Positions 26,112 through 35,505 of a DNA stretch of 64,000 nucleotides are shown here, piece by piece. The notes under the pieces were generated by a model. It searched no databases. It was not told the DNA's origin and saw nothing but the letters and a program-made list of their open reading frames with translations. The number at the start of each line of letters is the position of its first letter. The first letter of the stretch is position 1. This stretch comes from Bacteroidaceae bacterium. GTDB lineage: Bacteria; Bacteroidota; Bacteroidia; Bacteroidales; Bacteroidaceae. Location of the stretch: positions 185,081 to 249,080 of the forward strand of contig JAEEZS010000081.1 of assembly GCA_016291905.1 (NCBI GenBank). The letters are read 5' to 3'. The position numbers were made by a program, and so were the translations under genes.

Positions 26112-27251
26112 TCAGACGCCGTACGCAAACCACCTGTATAGCAGGATGGCAAGAAGCGTGATGGTCACCGTACGCACCCAGGCAGGGATGCGCTCCCACG
26201 CCGAGAAGGCCACCGTGACGCGACGGTTCTCTGTGAGGTTCACCTTCTTCGAAATCATCTGCTCGTAACGGGCCAGATTGACGGCACGCAGCGTGTACTC
26301 TCCCGCGGGCAGCGTCAGACGATAGTTCGTCCCCCCCTTGGCAAAGAACGCATCGCGCTCGTTGATGATGATTTTCGCATCGTCCTTACACTCAATCAGC
26401 AGCTTGTAGGTCAAGCCCTCTGCCTCGGTCGTCGATTCACCATCTTGTTTTACGCGGAAAATGGCAATGGGTGTATCAGCCCATTCGCCGCTCACAGGCA
26501 GTGCTGCAGGCAGCGATTCGGCTGCCTCCTGAGCCTGGACAAATGCCAGCGCCTCAGCTTCGGCACGGGCCTCATCCGACATCAGTACGCTCTTACGGAT
26601 GAGCCGCGTGCAACGGCGCCACAGCCAGATGTCGCAAGCAATGAAGAAGACGAACACCGCCGTGTAGATACGGCTCTCGCCCAGCGAATCCATCCAGAAG
26701 GCAAACGTGTCGAACAGTCCATGACCCACAATCGGCAACAGCAGACTGAGCATCATGTAGCGTGTACGCTCTTCAGGATGGAACTTACCCATCGAGAAGT
26801 AGTAGCCCATGATGACAGCAAATAGGAAGTGCGCAGGCACCGAAAGCAGTGCGCGACTGACAGCCGTGCCCATGGAGCCGGGCAGCACGTACATGATGTT
26901 CTCCAGACAGGCAAAGCCCATCGAGATGAACACAGCATAGACAATGCCATCGATATACTCGTCAAACTGCGGACTGCGCCAAATGAGGATGTAGAGGAAC
27001 AGCCACTTGAAAAACTCCTCAGGTATGCCCGCCTCGAAAAAGCTGACTTTCATACACTGCAGGAAACCCACAGGCTGTCTGGTCGCTCCGAAGGGCGACA
27101 TCACCACCATCACACAGATGGCGCTCAGCACACCGTAGCGAAAGGCCTTGAAAAGCTGCTCCGTGGGTTCCGGAGCCTTTTTGTCCTTCATGTAGATATA
27201 GCACAAGAGGAACAGGACAGGTGCTACGGCTGCAAGGATTTTAATAAGCAT
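26112..27251 (-). CDS. PrsW-family intramembrane protease with C-terminal PEGA-like domain
   Basis: A 379-residue polytopic protein. The membrane core (1-215) carries the glutamic-type protease signatures: EExxK in PEEFFKW (about 77-83), ENIMYV, the histidine in VPAHFLFAVIMGYYF (about 141) and GHGLFD (about 177). A soluble region (about 250-355) resembles a PEGA or Ig-like domain (LTLPAGEYTLRAVNLARYE), followed by a last transmembrane helix. PrsW in Bacillus cleaves an anti-sigma factor. Here it is the third gene of an NfeD-flotillin-PrsW operon, so it may act in a membrane microdomain. The substrate is unknown. Confidence 0.87.
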   Translation of the reverse strand: MLIKILAAVAPVLFLLCYIYMKDKKAPEPTEQLFKAFRYGVLSAICVMVVMSPFGATRQPVGFLQCMKVSFFEAGIPEEFFKWLFLYILIWRSPQFDEYIDGIVYAVFISMGFACLENIMYVLPGSMGTAVSRALLSVPAHFLFAVIMGYYFSMGKFHPEERTRYMMLSLLLPIVGHGLFDTFAFWMDSLGESRIYTAVFVFFIACDIWLWRRCTRLIRKSVLMSDEARAEAEALAFVQAQEAAESLPAALPVSGEWADTPIAIFRVKQDGESTTEAEGLTYKLLIECKDDAKIIINERDAFFAKGGTNYRLTLPAGEYTLRAVNLARYEQMISKKVNLTENRRVTVAFSAWERIPAWVRTVTITLLAILLYRWFAYGV

Positions 27252-27281
27252 CTTTCAGATCAGCGAAAATGATAGAACGGT

Positions 27282-28673
27282 TTATTCCTCAGGCTTTTCA
27301 ACGACAGCCTCAGCAGTGGCCGGAGCCTCTTTCTTTGAGCCGAGATACTGGGGCAGGTTCATGCCGGCAAGGTCGAAGAGGTCACCGAGCGGGGGCACGG
27401 ACTTCATCAGGCCACTGATGAAATTGGCCGTAGAACCCTTGCCGTCCTCGCCTTTGGTGCCATTGTCCCACACCGTGACGTGGTCGATGTTGATGCCCTT
27501 GACAGCCTCCACCTGCGTGCTGACCAGCTCGGGCAGCTTGTCAAGCAGCAACAGCATGTAGGCCTTGTTGGCATCGCCGCCAGCAGCCTGCACCATCTTG
27601 TCGTAACCCTGAGCCTGCTTGGTGAGGATTTCAAACGAGCCCTTACCTTGCGCCTCCATCTTGGCAAAGAGTGCATCGGCCTCACCTTTCGCCTTCACGC
27701 GAGCACGTTCTGCCTCAGCTTCAGCCTCAATGACAATACGCTGCTTCTCCACCTCCTGCGGCACAATGACGTTAGCCTGCTGCGTGCTGCGCTCACGTTC
27801 AGCACGGGCAAGTTCCGCCTCACGCTCAGCAGCGTAAGCCTCCTGGAGGGCACGTGCCTGCTGCACCTTTTCGGCAGCCACAGCCACACGCAGGGCCTCA
27901 GCCTCCTTCTGACGACGCGAGGCATTCGAGTTGGCAATCTCAATCTGAGCGGTATTTTCACCCTGCACGGCCACAGCATTGGCTTCGCTGGTACGGATAC
28001 GGGTGTCCCTGACAGCCTCGGCCTTACCGATTTCACCGAACTTGTCCTGCTCAGCCACGCTCACCTTAGCCTCATTAATAGCCTTGGCAGCTGCCTCCTT
28101 ACCGAGAGCTTCGATGTAGCCGCTCTCGTCCTTGATGTCAGTGACATTCACGTTGATAAGACGCAGACCAATCTTCTTCAGCTCGACCTCCACGTTCTTC
28201 GAGATAGCTTCGAGGAACTTGTCACGGTCGGAGTTGATCTCCTCGATGCTCATCGTGGCAATGACCAGACGGAGCTGACCGAACAGGATATCGCGGGCCA
28301 GTTCCTGAATCTCATTGGCACTCAGCCCGAGCAGACGCTCGGCAGCATTGTTCATGGAGTCGCTCTCCGTGCTGATACCCACCGTGAAACGGCACGGGAC
28401 ATCCACACGGATGTTCTGCTTCGACAGGGCATTTGTCAGGTTAGCATCGATGCTGATGGGGGTCAGGCTCAGATAGGCATAGTCCTGAATGATAGGCCAC
28501 ACGAATTTACCGCCACCGTGAATACACTTGGCGCTTCCGCCACCCGTCTTACCATAGACAACCAGAATCTTGTCACTGGGGCAACGGCGATAACGCCGGA
28601 TAACCGCTGCTACCATCACGAACACTACGACGACAAGCAGCATAATCAAAAAGAAAGGATTCGACATACTCAT
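27282..28673 (-). CDS. Flotillin-like SPFH domain protein
   Basis: A 463-residue membrane-associated scaffold. An N-terminal transmembrane helix (LIMLLVVVVFVMVAAVI) is followed by the SPFH/PHB domain (about 30-210) with VVYGKTGGGSAKCIHGGGKF, then a long alanine/glutamate-rich coiled coil (about 215-360) with repeated EAEA and QQARALQEAYAAEREAE segments, and a flotillin C-terminus. It forms oligomers in membrane microdomains. It lies 41 bases after the NfeD-like gene, the usual flotillin-NfeD pairing. Confidence 0.93.
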   Translation of the reverse strand: MSMSNPFFLIMLLVVVVFVMVAAVIRRYRRCPSDKILVVYGKTGGGSAKCIHGGGKFVWPIIQDYAYLSLTPISIDANLTNALSKQNIRVDVPCRFTVGISTESDSMNNAAERLLGLSANEIQELARDILFGQLRLVIATMSIEEINSDRDKFLEAISKNVEVELKKIGLRLINVNVTDIKDESGYIEALGKEAAAKAINEAKVSVAEQDKFGEIGKAEAVRDTRIRTSEANAVAVQGENTAQIEIANSNASRRQKEAEALRVAVAAEKVQQARALQEAYAAEREAELARAERERSTQQANVIVPQEVEKQRIVIEAEAEAERARVKAKGEADALFAKMEAQGKGSFEILTKQAQGYDKMVQAAGGDANKAYMLLLLDKLPELVSTQVEAVKGINIDHVTVWDNGTKGEDGKGSTANFISGLMKSVPPLGDLFDLAGMNLPQYLGSKKEAPATAEAVVEKPEE

Positions 28674-28714
28674 TTATGAATAAATTATTTACAATTGAAC
28701 ATTTTATCTTCTCT

Positions 28715-29278
28715 TTACGAAAGAGCTTCCACGCGAACGGTGTCGGTGTTCACGATGGCAGTAATCTTTGCTTTCGCGCCTGTGGGGATAGCATCGCCCT
28801 GCGTAACCGCCTCAAGCTCGTGCACCGAGCCCCTGACGCTCACCATCACCTTGCCCGAGCCCTCGCCCGAGGCAGGGATGCGCAGATAGACATCGGCTAT
28901 CAGGCCAACGGTCTCCTCAATGTGGAACGTCTTGTCGACACCCAGCTTCATCACCTGACGGATGATGATGACCCACACCAGCACAAACAGCAGACCCACG
29001 CCGACGGCAGCCAGCTGAATCCACAACGACGAGGGAATCAACGATTTGAACACCACGCCTGCCCATCCGTAACCCAACAGGAAGTTCACCAGATTCTTCA
29101 GACTGAAGAAGCCCGAAATACCCTCATCGGCATCGAGCCCACTGGAATCGACATCCGTATCGTTATCCAACCCGACGAAAGTCATTATCGTCTGAATCAC
29201 AAACACGATGCTGGCCACAATAGCCACGCCCCAGAATACCTTCTGCGCCCCGTCAAGGGCATTCCATGCTTCTAACAT
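28715..29278 (-). CDS. NfeD-like membrane protein (flotillin partner)
   Basis: A 187-residue protein with three hydrophobic helices (about 15-37, 65-85 and 88-108) and a C-terminal OB-fold-like domain (EETVGLIADVYLRIP, GKVMVSVRGSVHEL, AKITAIVNTDTVRVEAL). This is the YqiJ/NfeD arrangement that accompanies flotillins. The promoter is TAACTTCG, divergent from the Crp-type regulator. Its function is to assist the flotillin assembly; the details are not known. Confidence 0.82.
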   Translation of the reverse strand: MLEAWNALDGAQKVFWGVAIVASIVFVIQTIMTFVGLDNDTDVDSSGLDADEGISGFFSLKNLVNFLLGYGWAGVVFKSLIPSSLWIQLAAVGVGLLFVLVWVIIIRQVMKLGVDKTFHIEETVGLIADVYLRIPASGEGSGKVMVSVRGSVHELEAVTQGDAIPTGAKAKITAIVNTDTVRVEALS

Positions 29279-29325
29279 AAACTTATACCTTTATAAATAT
29301 ACAACAATTTTTTCATTTTTGCCTG

Positions 29326-29333
29326 CGAAGTTA
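29326..29333 (-). promoter_or_regulatory. -7 box (TAACTTCG) for the NfeD-flotillin-PrsW operon
   Basis: On the minus strand TTAACTTCGCAGG, about 50 bases before the ATG at 29278. Confidence 0.55.
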
Positions 29334-29366
29334 AGACTTCATAAACGAAAAAACAAATTTTTTAAG

Positions 29367-29374
29367 TAATTTTG
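29367..29374 (+). promoter_or_regulatory. -7 box (TAATTTTG) for the Crp/Fnr regulator
   Basis: AAGTAATTTTGCAGCG, about 20 bases before the first ATG at 29396. Confidence 0.65.
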
Positions 29375-29395
29375 CAGCGAAAACCGAAAATCTGA

Positions 29396-30097
29396 ATGAT
29401 TATGCAGACGTCAATGATGAGCCAGCTACTCTCCATGCCCCTCTTTCAGGGACTGACGATGGACGAGCTGATGAAACTGTTGGAACAGGTGCGTCCCGAC
29501 TTTCTCCATTTCGAGGACGCCTACATACAGCGCAGTGGTGAGCGACACAACCGGCTGCTCTACATCCTGCGTGGCAAGGTGATTCGCGAGCTCCCCGGCC
29601 CAGGCAATCGATACCTCTTCACCGAAGTCCTCGATGAATCCACCTTCATAGAAATCAGCAGCTTGTTCGGACGCAACACCACCCTTCGAGCCAGCTATCG
29701 TGCTGTCGGTGAGGCGGTACTGCTCGCCTTCGACAAGAGCTACATGTTCAATGTCTTCGGCCAGTTCAGCATTGTCCAGCTCAACATTCTTAACCTCTAT
29801 TGTGCTTATGCCCAGTCGCTGCTCGAACGCCAGTCACTCCCCATCGGCGATGACATCCATACCCTTTTCTGCCACTTCGTCCGCAGCCTCTGTGAAAATC
29901 CGCGAGGGGAAAAGCAGCTGAAAATGACTCGCGACGACCTTGCCCTCCAACTGGGTTGCAATCGTCGGCGCATGTCGGAACTGATTGTCTCGTGGCAGAA
30001 AGCCGGACTCGTCAACCTCTCCTACAGCCAGATTGCCATCCCCGACCTAAAACGCCTGCAAAACTATCGGCCGCCACGTCAAAATACAGCCATCTAA
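29396..30097 (+). CDS. Crp/Fnr-family transcriptional regulator
   Basis: A 233-residue protein with a cyclic-nucleotide-binding-like beta-roll (about 18-120) and a C-terminal winged helix (about 150-215) with TRDDLALQLGCNRRRMSELIVSWQKAGLV, where the recognition helix is expected. The N-terminal cysteine cluster of Fnr is absent, so it is not an iron-sulphur oxygen sensor, and the cAMP-contact residues are not obvious. The ligand and targets are unknown. Several ATG codons lie close together; the first follows the promoter by about 20 bases. It is monocistronic. Confidence 0.88.
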   Translation: MIMQTSMMSQLLSMPLFQGLTMDELMKLLEQVRPDFLHFEDAYIQRSGERHNRLLYILRGKVIRELPGPGNRYLFTEVLDESTFIEISSLFGRNTTLRASYRAVGEAVLLAFDKSYMFNVFGQFSIVQLNILNLYCAYAQSLLERQSLPIGDDIHTLFCHFVRSLCENPRGEKQLKMTRDDLALQLGCNRRRMSELIVSWQKAGLVNLSYSQIAIPDLKRLQNYRPPRQNTAI

Positions 30098-30203
30098 TCT
30101 GCTTACTGAAAAATCCCGTCTAAGGCTATCTTTGAGGCTTACTTTACAAAAATAAACTACTGAATTTTCTTCGCTTCTCCTTTATTTATTGGATTTTTTG
30201 TAT

Positions 30204-30211
30204 TAATTTTG
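30204..30211 (+). promoter_or_regulatory. -7 box (TAATTTTG) for the M3 peptidase operon
   Basis: TTAATTTTGCGCG, 20 bases before the ATG at 30231. TTTTTTG lies upstream. Confidence 0.65.
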
Positions 30212-30230
30212 CGCGATTTTTTATCAGCTT

Positions 30231-32291
30231 ATGCAGACCGACAATCCCTTCCTCACTCCCCATACGACGCCCCACGGCGCCATTCCCTTCGACAAAATCC
30301 GGCTGGAGCACTATGAGCCCGCCCTCATGGAGGGTATCCGACAGGATAACGAGGAAATTCGTGCCATCACTGACAATCCCGAACCTCCCACGTTCGACAA
30401 CACCATTGCCGCTCTCGACTATGGTGGGCGGCTGCTTGAGGAAGTGAGCACCGTCATGGACAACCTCGACGAGGCAGAAACCAGCGATGAACTGCAGGAA
30501 CTGGTGAGGCGCATGACGCCTATCCTCACGGAACACAGCAACGATGTGTCACTCAACGCCGCGCTGTTCGACCGTGTCAAGGTGGTCTATGAGAACTGGC
30601 AGAAAGGGACAGAACGCATTGAAACTGAGGAACAGCAACGACTACTCGACGACACTTACCGCTCGTTTGTCCGCAGCGGAGCCTCTCTAAATGACGATGA
30701 TAAAGCCCTCTATCGCCAACTGACAGCCGAGCTTGCACAGGCCACCGTACTCTTCGGACAGAATCATCTGAAAGCCACCAATGCGTTCCGACTGAATATC
30801 ACTGACGAAGAGCGTTTGACCGGGTTGCCCGAGACGGCCCTTCTGCAAGCCGAAGAGGAAGCCGAGGACCACGATGAAAAGGGATGGACGTTCACGCTCC
30901 ATGCCCCTAGCTACGTCCCCTTCATGACCTATTGCCGCGACCGCGACCTGCGCCGGCAGCTCTACATGGCCTACAATACGCAAGCCATCAAAGGTGACAC
31001 AAGTAACGTGGAGTTAGTGCGCCAAATCGTCAACCTCCGTTTACGCATCGTCCAGCTACTGGGCTACAAGGACTTTGCCGACTACATCCTTGAGGAACGC
31101 ATGGCAGAGGACATCCAGCACGTCAACAGCTTGTACGAAAAGTTGCTTAAAAGCTATATGCCTGCTGCAAAACAAGACGTGGAAGCTGTCCGGAAGAAAG
31201 CCCGTGAAGAAGAGGGCGATGCCTTTGAACTCATGCCGTGGGACTTCTCCTACTACGCCGAACGTCTTCGCAAGGCTGAATACGACTTCGATGAGGAAAA
31301 ACTACGCCCCTACTTCAAGCTTGAGAACGTCATCAATGGTGTCTTCGGACTAGCCACACGCCTCTATGGCATCTCGTTCCAAGTGAACCCTGCCATCCCC
31401 GTCTATCACCTCGATGTGAAAGCCTATGAGGTGCAGGACAGTGACGGCACTTTCCTGGCCATTCTCTATGCCGATTTCTTCCCCCGCGAGAGCAAGAGTT
31501 CGGGCGCCTGGATGACCAACTATAAGGAACAATGGAGGGAACCCGACGGCACCGACAGCCGTCCCCACGTCTCCATCACCACCAATTTCACCAAACCCAC
31601 GGCCGAGAAGCCCGCTTTGCTCACCTACGACGAAGTGGAGACCTTCCTCCATGAGTTTGGCCATGCCCTCCACGGCATTTTCTCAGCCACACGCTACCCG
31701 TCGCAGTGCAGCCCCAACGTGGCGTGGGACTTCGTGGAACTGCCCTCGCAGTTGATGGAGAATTTCGGCACAGAAAAAGCCTTCCTCCACTCCTTTGCCC
31801 GTCATTACGAAACGGACGAACTCATCCCCGACGAGCTTATTGCTAGCCTCGTCCGCTCAAAGAATTTCAATGCCGGCTATGCCTGCATACGTCAGGTAAG
31901 TTTCGGACTGCTCGACTTCGCCTGGCATACTCGTACCGAGCCCTTCGAAGGCGATGTAATCCCATACGAAAAGGACGCTTTCTCCCCCACCCGCCTGCTG
32001 CCCGACGTTCCAGGCACTTGCATGAGCGTTCAGTTCAGCCACATCATGGATGGAGGCTATGCCGCAGGCTACTACAGCTACAAATGGGCCGAGGTGCTTG
32101 ATGCCGATGCCTTCAGTGTCTTTGCTGCGGATGGTGTCATCAGCCCCAGCGTGGCCTCACGCTTCCGCAAGGAGATTCTCAGCAAAGGCGACAGCGAACA
32201 CCCCATGAAGCTCTTCAAAGCCTTCCGTGGACAAGAACCCACCATCGATGCCTTGTTGCGCCGCGATGGTATTTCGACGAATAACAACTAA
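30231..32291 (+). CDS. M3-family zinc oligopeptidase / peptidyl-dipeptidase
   Basis: A 686-residue thimet-like metallopeptidase with the zinc motif HEFGH (about residues 474-478), in the context EVETFLHEFGHALHG, and the third ligand glutamate about 26 residues further in SPNVAWDFVELPSQLMENFG. Substrate-binding tyrosines lie in DGGYAAGYYSYKWAE. There is no signal peptide, so it should be cytoplasmic and degrade short peptides from two residues at the C-terminus (Dcp type) or internally (OpdA type). It starts a six-gene run to comF. The length is normal for the family. Confidence 0.95.
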   Translation: MQTDNPFLTPHTTPHGAIPFDKIRLEHYEPALMEGIRQDNEEIRAITDNPEPPTFDNTIAALDYGGRLLEEVSTVMDNLDEAETSDELQELVRRMTPILTEHSNDVSLNAALFDRVKVVYENWQKGTERIETEEQQRLLDDTYRSFVRSGASLNDDDKALYRQLTAELAQATVLFGQNHLKATNAFRLNITDEERLTGLPETALLQAEEEAEDHDEKGWTFTLHAPSYVPFMTYCRDRDLRRQLYMAYNTQAIKGDTSNVELVRQIVNLRLRIVQLLGYKDFADYILEERMAEDIQHVNSLYEKLLKSYMPAAKQDVEAVRKKAREEEGDAFELMPWDFSYYAERLRKAEYDFDEEKLRPYFKLENVINGVFGLATRLYGISFQVNPAIPVYHLDVKAYEVQDSDGTFLAILYADFFPRESKSSGAWMTNYKEQWREPDGTDSRPHVSITTNFTKPTAEKPALLTYDEVETFLHEFGHALHGIFSATRYPSQCSPNVAWDFVELPSQLMENFGTEKAFLHSFARHYETDELIPDELIASLVRSKNFNAGYACIRQVSFGLLDFAWHTRTEPFEGDVIPYEKDAFSPTRLLPDVPGTCMSVQFSHIMDGGYAAGYYSYKWAEVLDADAFSVFAADGVISPSVASRFRKEILSKGDSEHPMKLFKAFRGQEPTIDALLRRDGISTNNN

Positions 32292-32306
32292 AAAACAATA
32301 CAATTA

Positions 32307-32726
32307 ATGGACAAGTTCGACAAACGTTACATGCTCATGGCCTCCATCTGGGCCGGAAACAGTTACTGCGTACGCCGCAAAGTAGGTGCCCTCATCGTCA
32401 AGGACAAGATGATTATCTCTGACGGTTACAACGGCACCCCCACTGGCTTCGAGAATATCTGCGAGGACGAGAACAATGTCTCCAAGCCTTACGTCCTCCA
32501 TGCCGAAGCCAACGCCATCACCAAGATTGCCCGCTCGAACAACAGCAGCAACGGCTCCACGCTCTATGTCACCGCCTCGCCCTGCATCGAGTGTGCCAAG
32601 CTCATCATCCAGTCGGGCATCCAGCGCGTGGTCTATGGCGAGCAGTACCGCCTCACCGACGGCATTGACCTCCTTGCCCGCGCAGGCATACAAGTGGAAC
32701 ACCTTCCGTTGGAAGAGTGCCAATGA
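32307..32726 (+). CDS. Deoxycytidylate deaminase
   Basis: A 139-residue zinc enzyme that deaminates dCMP to dUMP for thymidylate synthesis. It shows the cytidine-deaminase signature HAEANAI (about 65-71, with the catalytic Glu67) and P-C-x2-C in SPCIECAKLI. The phosphate-binding region is DGYNGTPTGFENI. It lies 15 bases after the M3 peptidase gene and 43 before ctpA. A related role on free cytidine is less likely given the substrate-site context. Confidence 0.93.
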   Translation: MDKFDKRYMLMASIWAGNSYCVRRKVGALIVKDKMIISDGYNGTPTGFENICEDENNVSKPYVLHAEANAITKIARSNNSSNGSTLYVTASPCIECAKLIIQSGIQRVVYGEQYRLTDGIDLLARAGIQVEHLPLEECQ

Positions 32727-32769
32727 GCAAAAACAATCAACCTATTAGCAGCTAAGAATTAATTGAAAA

Positions 32770-34377
32770 ATGAAATCATTCTGGCCTAAAGCGCTGGCAA
32801 TCGTTTGCGGTGCATTGCTTCTCTACTTCGTTGTTCTGCTTTCGCGCAGTTTTTCCACGCGCGTCATCAACATCCAGAACAACGGGAAAATCGGGAGCCT
32901 CCTCCAGCTCGTGGAGAAGAACTATGTAGATACCGTCAACATCGAAGCTCTCATCGAGAAAGCCATGCCGAAAGTGCTGGCTGAACTCGACCCCCACTCC
33001 GACTATATTCCTGCCAAGGACCTTGAGGAAACCAACAGCAAACTGGCTGGCAGTTTCAGCGGCATCGGCATCCAGTTCATGATACAGAGCGACACCATTT
33101 ATGTGAGCAACATCATCCACGGTGGACCTGCTGAAAAAGTTGGCCTCTTCCCTGGCGACCGCATCGTCACCATCGACGACAGCCTTTTCGTCGGCAAAAA
33201 GCTCACCAACGAGAGTGCCATGAAGCACCTCAAGGGCCCCAGCGGCACCACCGTCAATATTGGCGTCAAGCGAGGCAACGACACAGAGCTCATTCCCTTC
33301 ACCATCGTCCGTGGCAACATCCCCGTCAAGAGCGTCGAAGCATCCTACCTTATTAATAAGAAATGGGGCTTGCTCTACATCACCAAGTTTGGCGAGACCA
33401 CCTATGCCGAAACACTCCTCGCCATAGCCTCCCTGCTCCAGCAGGGGATGGAAGGCATCATCATCGACCTTCGCGACAACACGGGCGGCTACATGGGTGC
33501 TGCCATGCAGATGCTCAACGAGTTCCTGCCCAAAGGTCAGACTATCGTCTATACCGAGGGCGTACACTCCCCGCGTCACGACTACAAGGCCGACGGCTCT
33601 GGATCGTGCAAGGAACTCCCCATTGTCGTCCTCACGAACGAAAGCAGCGCCTCTGCCAGCGAGATTTTTGCCGGAGCCATTCAGGACAACGACCGCGGCA
33701 CCATCATCGGCCGCCGCACCTTCGGCAAGGGCCTCGTCCAGCAGCCCTTTGAATTCTCCGACGGCTCTGCTGTGCGCCTCACCATCGCCCGCTATCACAC
33801 TCCCAGCGGACGTTGCATCCAGAAGCCCTACAGCCGTGGCGACGACGAAGAGTATCAGCTCGACATCCTTACCCGCTACGAGCACGGCGAATTCTTCTCC
33901 TCCGACAGCATTCGTCAAGACACTACCGAGGTATTCACTACTCTTGGCGGACGTACCGTCTATGGCGGTGGAGGCATCATGCCCGACATCTTCGTGCCGC
34001 AGGATACCACGGGGTTCAACGCCTACTACTCAGCCCTCTCCCGTAGCGGTCTGTTCCGTTCCTACACGTTCAACTACACGGACAAAAACCGCTCCACGCT
34101 CTCCCAGTATTCCGATATGCCCTCGCTGCTTGCCTACTTGAAGTCCTCCTCTGTCCTGGAAGGGTTCTACAACGAGGCCACCCGCAAGGGCGTCCGCACG
34201 CCCTCTGCCGAAGAGCGAAACGAAGCAGCACGCAACGTTGAGACCGTCGTCTATGGCAACATCATCTACAATATGCTCGGCATGGACGAGTACATCCAGT
34301 TCCTCAATCGCACCGACCCCGTTGTCCTCCGTGCCGTTGAAGTCCTCGAACAAGGTGCATCTGTGCCTCTCTCATAG
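32770..34377 (+). CDS. S41-family carboxyl-terminal processing protease (CtpA type)
   Basis: A 535-residue periplasmic protease anchored by an N-terminal helix (LAIVCGALLLYFVVLLSR). A PDZ domain (about 85-170) shows GIGIQFMIQSDTIYV and GGPAEKVGLFPGDRIV. The peptidase domain has the catalytic serine in NESSASASE (about 290-298) and the lysine in GRRTFGKGLVQQP. A C-terminal helical region ends the protein. Targets are probably envelope proteins. In Bacteroidales this gene usually lies next to dCMP deaminase, as here. Confidence 0.95.
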   Translation: MKSFWPKALAIVCGALLLYFVVLLSRSFSTRVINIQNNGKIGSLLQLVEKNYVDTVNIEALIEKAMPKVLAELDPHSDYIPAKDLEETNSKLAGSFSGIGIQFMIQSDTIYVSNIIHGGPAEKVGLFPGDRIVTIDDSLFVGKKLTNESAMKHLKGPSGTTVNIGVKRGNDTELIPFTIVRGNIPVKSVEASYLINKKWGLLYITKFGETTYAETLLAIASLLQQGMEGIIIDLRDNTGGYMGAAMQMLNEFLPKGQTIVYTEGVHSPRHDYKADGSGSCKELPIVVLTNESSASASEIFAGAIQDNDRGTIIGRRTFGKGLVQQPFEFSDGSAVRLTIARYHTPSGRCIQKPYSRGDDEEYQLDILTRYEHGEFFSSDSIRQDTTEVFTTLGGRTVYGGGGIMPDIFVPQDTTGFNAYYSALSRSGLFRSYTFNYTDKNRSTLSQYSDMPSLLAYLKSSSVLEGFYNEATRKGVRTPSAEERNEAARNVETVVYGNIIYNMLGMDEYIQFLNRTDPVVLRAVEVLEQGASVPLS

Positions 34378-34413
34378 TACCCATTTTTCCCATACCTCCT
34401 ATCCCCTATTACA

Positions 34414-35451
34414 ATGAGAATCCAGTTCCAGTGTGACTATAACGAGGGTGCCCATCCCCGCATCCTGCAACGTCTTACCGAGACGAACTACGTCCAGACT
34501 CCCGGCTATGGCGAAGACGAGTTCTGTGCCCACGCCCGCGACCTTATCCGCAGCGCGTGCCACGCTCCCAAGGCCGATGTCCACTTTCTCGTGGGCGGCA
34601 CGCAGACCAATGCCACCGTCATTGCCTCTGCCCTCCGTCCCCATCAGGGTGTGGTATGTGCCGCGACAGGGCATATCAACGTTCACGAGACAGGAGCCGT
34701 CGAGCACACGGGCCACAAGGTGCTTGCCCTTCCCGCTTCAAACGGAAAGATAACAGCTGGCCAGGTGTCAGATGTCTTGCAGGGTCATCACGATGATGTC
34801 AACTTCGAGCACATGGTGCAGCCGGGCATGGTCTATATCTCCTTCCCCACGGAGTACGGCACGCTTTACTCGCTGTCCGAACTCACAGCCATCAGCGACG
34901 TCTGCAGGAAGTGGGGCGTTCCCCTGTTTGTGGATGGCGCTCGTCTGGGCTATGGCCTGATGTCCTCCCGTTGCGACGTCACCCTCCCCGACCTTGCGCG
35001 GCTGGCAGACGTCTTCTACATCGGCGGCACCAAGCAGGGTGCCCTTTTCGGCGAAGCAGTGGTCATCACTGCCGATGCCCTCAAGAAAGACTTCCGCTAT
35101 AACATCAAGCAGAACGGTGGCATGCTGGCCAAGGGACGTCTGCTCGGCATCCAGTTCGAAACCCTTTTCACGGATAATCTCTACTTCGAAATGGCTGCTC
35201 ACGCCGACCGTCTTGCAGAACGCATCCACGAGGCGTTTGCCGCCAAGGGCATTCCCTTCCACGTCGACAGCCCGACAAACCAGCAATTCCCCATCCTCAC
35301 CGATGCCCAGCGCGAGGTCCTCGACCGTGATTTCGTCTCCGACTTCTGGGTGCGCCTCGACGACAACCATTGTTGCGTCCGCTACTGCACCAGCTGGGCT
35401 ACTAGAGAAGAGGCGGTTGACCTCCTCGTTGCAGCCATCAACGCCCTCTGA
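34414..35451 (+). CDS. Low-specificity L-threonine aldolase
   Basis: A 345-residue PLP enzyme of fold type I that splits threonine or allo-threonine to glycine and acetaldehyde. The PLP lysine is K207 in IGGTKQGALFGE. VDGARLGYGL holds the cofactor-binding aspartate, and FLVGGTQTNATVIAS is the N-terminal phosphate/ring site. The end of the protein is complete. It is the fourth gene in the operon, and a TAATTCC array separates it from recX. Confidence 0.92.
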   Translation: MRIQFQCDYNEGAHPRILQRLTETNYVQTPGYGEDEFCAHARDLIRSACHAPKADVHFLVGGTQTNATVIASALRPHQGVVCAATGHINVHETGAVEHTGHKVLALPASNGKITAGQVSDVLQGHHDDVNFEHMVQPGMVYISFPTEYGTLYSLSELTAISDVCRKWGVPLFVDGARLGYGLMSSRCDVTLPDLARLADVFYIGGTKQGALFGEAVVITADALKKDFRYNIKQNGGMLAKGRLLGIQFETLFTDNLYFEMAAHADRLAERIHEAFAAKGIPFHVDSPTNQQFPILTDAQREVLDRDFVSDFWVRLDDNHCCVRYCTSWATREEAVDLLVAAINAL

Positions 35452-35458
35452 GCCTATT

Positions 35459-35504
35459 TCATTCCTCATTCCTAATTCCTAATTCCTCATTCCTAATTCC
35501 TCCT
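35459..35504. repeat. TAATTCCT/CATTCCT array between threonine aldolase and recX
   Basis: Six units of CATTCCTC or TAATTCCT in 46 bases fill almost the whole intergenic gap and end at the recX ATG. Confidence 0.65.
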
Positions 35505-35505
35505 C

